NCBI RefSeq assembly: GCF_004786095.1
Contig: NZ_RHPJ01000003.1
Coordinates: 791,161-855,160, forward strand
Reading direction: 5' to 3'
From: Serinibacter arcticus
GTDB taxonomy: Bacteria > Actinomycetota > Actinomycetes > Actinomycetales > Beutenbergiaceae
Length of the DNA stretch: 64,000 nucleotides
In this document: piece by piece, positions 60,382 through 64,000 of the stretch
Layout of the letters: the number at the start of each line of letters is the position of its first letter
Position numbering within the stretch: the stretch's first letter is position 1
Notes under the pieces: generated by a model
The model's database searches: none
What the model saw: the letters and a program-made list of their open reading frames with translations, nothing else
What the model was told of the DNA's origin: nothing
Position numbers and translations under genes: made by a program

Positions 60382-60385
<4 letters not shown>
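59339..60385 (-). CDS. HAD-superfamily IIA phosphatase (NagD-like)
   Basis: A 348-residue HAD phosphatase. Motif I is DLDGVVYRG (D22), motif II TNN near residue 56, the motif III lysine is in SAGKPEAGIF, and motif IV is VVGDRLDTDLAGA near 216. The IIA cap between motifs II and III matches the NagD/phosphoglycolate-type group; substrates are probably small sugar or nucleotide phosphates. The C-terminal 90 residues form an extra region not found in NagD. The start codon is an unusual TTG (60385) overlapping the stop of the repeat-rich gene as TTGA, so translation depends on coupling. Confidence 0.92.
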
Positions 60386-63171
<2,786 letters not shown>

Positions 63172-63568
63172 CTGTACTGCTCCTGTCTGCGGGGAACCAG
63201 TCGGCTCGACCTCGCGTGGTGGTACTCCCGCTGCACTACCCAACAGGACCACCCAACGATACTCGCCTTCGCCGGGACCCGCCCACGCTGTCCGCCGCCC
63301 GACCCGTGACGCTCCCCACCCCTCGCCGGCCGGATCGCGGCCTCCGCGACGACGAGCTACGTGCTGACCGCCTCGAACCATCCCCCGCTCCCGCCGCACC
63401 GGACCCGTACGCCGGCCAGTGCGTCGTCACGCGGGGGATCTGTCATGAGGCCCAGCTCCCCACCTCCTGGCGGCGCATCTGACGTCCCCGCCATCGAACC
63501 CGCGCCCGCGGACCTCGGCACGAACCGAGACTTGACGAGCAACGACATACAAGGCGTCCGTGAATGCA
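63172..63568. other. Region upstream of the repeat-rich gene
   Basis: About 400 nt without a gene I can support. On the minus strand a -10-like TATCGT (63261-63256) implies transcription of the repeat-rich gene starting near 63249 with a leader of about 78 nt. A minus-strand reading frame of 63 codons ending at 63357 exists but has no ribosome site and no recognisable content. The rRNA operon ends at the two hairpins listed next. Confidence 0.5.
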
Positions 63569-63600
63569 GAAAAGCCCCGCACCGGTGGGTGTGGGGCTGT
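63569..63600 (-). terminator. Distal rRNA operon terminator
   Basis: On the minus strand an 11-bp stem (63598-63588 with 63583-63573, one G-U pair) is followed by TTTTC, a classical intrinsic terminator, downstream of 5S rRNA. The plus strand lacks a T-run after the hairpin, so it acts in the rRNA direction. Confidence 0.8.
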
Positions 63601-63631
63601 GGTGGTGGGGACGCGTGTGGTTGTGGGTGTG

Positions 63632-63667
63632 CGAAAGGCCCCACACCGGGGGGTGTGGGGCCTTTCG
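63632..63667 (-). terminator. Proximal rRNA operon terminator
   Basis: A perfect 16-bp stem (CGAAAGGCCCCACACC at 63632-63647 with its complement at 63652-63667) and GGGG loop, about 10 nt after the 5S gene. Very stable; symmetric, so it may also insulate the other strand. Confidence 0.85.
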
Positions 63668-63677
63668 GCTTAATGGG

Positions 63678-63798
63678 TGTTCGGCGGTGTCCTACTCTCC
63701 CACCCCGTCTCCAGGGCAGTACCATCGGCGCTGAGGGGCTTAGCTTCCGGGTTCGGAATGGTGCCGGGCGTTTCCCGCCTCGCTATGGCCGCCGTAAC
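63678..63798 (-). rRNA. rrf: 5S ribosomal RNA
   Basis: Reading the minus strand gives GUUACGGCGGCCAUAGCG at the 5' end, then CGGGAAACGCCCGGCACC, AUUCCGAACCCGGAAGCUAA, GCGCCGAUGGUACUGC and GGGAGAGUAGG, the standard bacterial 5S blocks, ending in CCGCCGAACA. Terminal bases pair to form helix I. Ends are good to within a few bases. It is downstream of 23S rRNA in the same operon. Confidence 0.95.
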
Positions 63799-63930
63799 TC
63801 TATGGAACTATCAACACAAACCCTCCCAACCAGGGCACATCACCCGTGAGGGGTGTGCCTGGTTGGGGTGTGCTGGTGGTTCGGGAACCGCACAGTGGAC
63901 GCGTCGCAACAATTTTGAGCTTGTTGGTGT
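63799..63930 (-). other. 23S-5S intergenic spacer
   Basis: About 130 nt, containing palindromic elements such as the pair around CCAGGCACACC near 63855 and its partner near 63825 (ACCAGGGC...). These usually form the processing stems for 5S and 23S precursors. No tRNA gene is present. Confidence 0.7.
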
Positions 63931-64000
63931 GGTGAAGTGATCGGCTTATTAGTACCGGTCAGCTCCACGGGTCTTTAGTCCCCGCTTCCACTTCCGGCCT
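63931..64000 (-). rRNA. rrl: 23S ribosomal RNA, 3' end only
   Basis: The minus strand reads GGCCGGAAGUGGAAGCGGGG, then AGACCCGUGGAGCUGACCGG and UACUAAUAAGCCGAUCAC, which is the conserved 3' end of bacterial 23S rRNA. The gene continues beyond the window; the exact 3' end is uncertain by several bases. Confidence 0.93.

Noticed and set aside
63357..63548. A 63-codon minus-strand frame in the region upstream of the repeat-rich gene
   Set aside because: No ribosome site, no recognisable sequence and no conserved neighbour; it lies between the rRNA terminators and the next promoter.

Overview
The window is about 64 kb of very GC-rich, gene-dense chromosome from an actinobacterium, most likely a member of the Micrococcales (a Cellulomonas/Georgenia-like relative; genus not determined). 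The evidence is the glnE-glnA2-panB neighbourhood, a polyphosphate glucokinase, an actinobacterial SUF operon led by SufR, the recN-steA-steB-murJ-pyrG cell-envelope block, frequent GTG starts, GTGA/ATGA stop-start overlaps, and several genes whose -10 box lies only 6-8 nt before the start codon, as in leaderless transcripts.

Layout. 1-3.2 kb: a DUF6421-like gene (5' end cut by the window), a short-chain dehydrogenase and a threonine-aldolase-type PLP enzyme (+). 3.3-7.7 kb: glnE and glnA2 (-). 7.9-11.2 kb: panB, ppgK and small uncharacterised genes, including a tandem pair of paralogues that share their upstream sequence. 11.2-15.0 kb: a small hypothetical gene, a 2H-phosphoesterase with a coupled small membrane protein, the RNase P RNA gene rnpB (-), then divergent osmC, an ASCH-domain gene and yaaA (+). 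15.05-17.0 kb: a coiled-coil zinc-ribbon relative without cysteines, a NIF3-family protein and SufT (-). 17.1-24.4 kb: one gene for a 2,428-residue, sortase-anchored surface protein with a von Willebrand A domain. 24.7-31.0 kb: sufR-B-D-Rieske-C-S-U (-). 31.1-38.2 kb: a two-gene ABC exporter, a secreted subtilisin-like protease with three SLH domains, and heme A synthase (+). 38.2-47.2 kb: a carbohydrate locus (debranching enzyme, sugar ABC importer without an ATPase, LacI regulator on -, divergent GH3 glycosidase on +). 47.2-63.2 kb: a long same-strand series (-) running from a repeat-rich TPR-like protein through a HAD phosphatase, tlyA, nadK, recN, steA, steB, a MraY-like transferase, murJ and a GT4 glycosyltransferase to pyrG and a NUDIX hydrolase. 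63.57-64 kb: two tandem terminators, 5S rRNA and the 3' end of 23S rRNA (-).

How the parts fit together. The SUF genes form a tightly coupled Fe-S assembly operon under a probable SufR operator. SufT, normally next to SufU, is separated from it by the giant surface-protein gene. On the other side of the divergent suf promoter the ABC exporter-ctaA pair is likewise split by the SLH protease gene. Two large cell-surface genes therefore sit inside conserved housekeeping neighbourhoods. The carbohydrate locus looks like an oligosaccharide-uptake and intracellular hydrolysis unit under LacI control. The 47-63 kb series couples rRNA modification, NAD(P) metabolism, recombination, cell-wall precursor flipping and CTP synthesis.

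Strongest leads: the two inserted surface genes; the roughly 26-copy 48-bp repeat encoding an RGG/GYQG-rich tract beside tlyA and the rRNA operon; the cysteine-free zinc ribbon; the duplicated promoter-gene module at 10.4-11.2 kb; and the promoter-embedded inverted repeat upstream of sufR. I see no CRISPR array, prophage, insertion sequence or tRNA gene.
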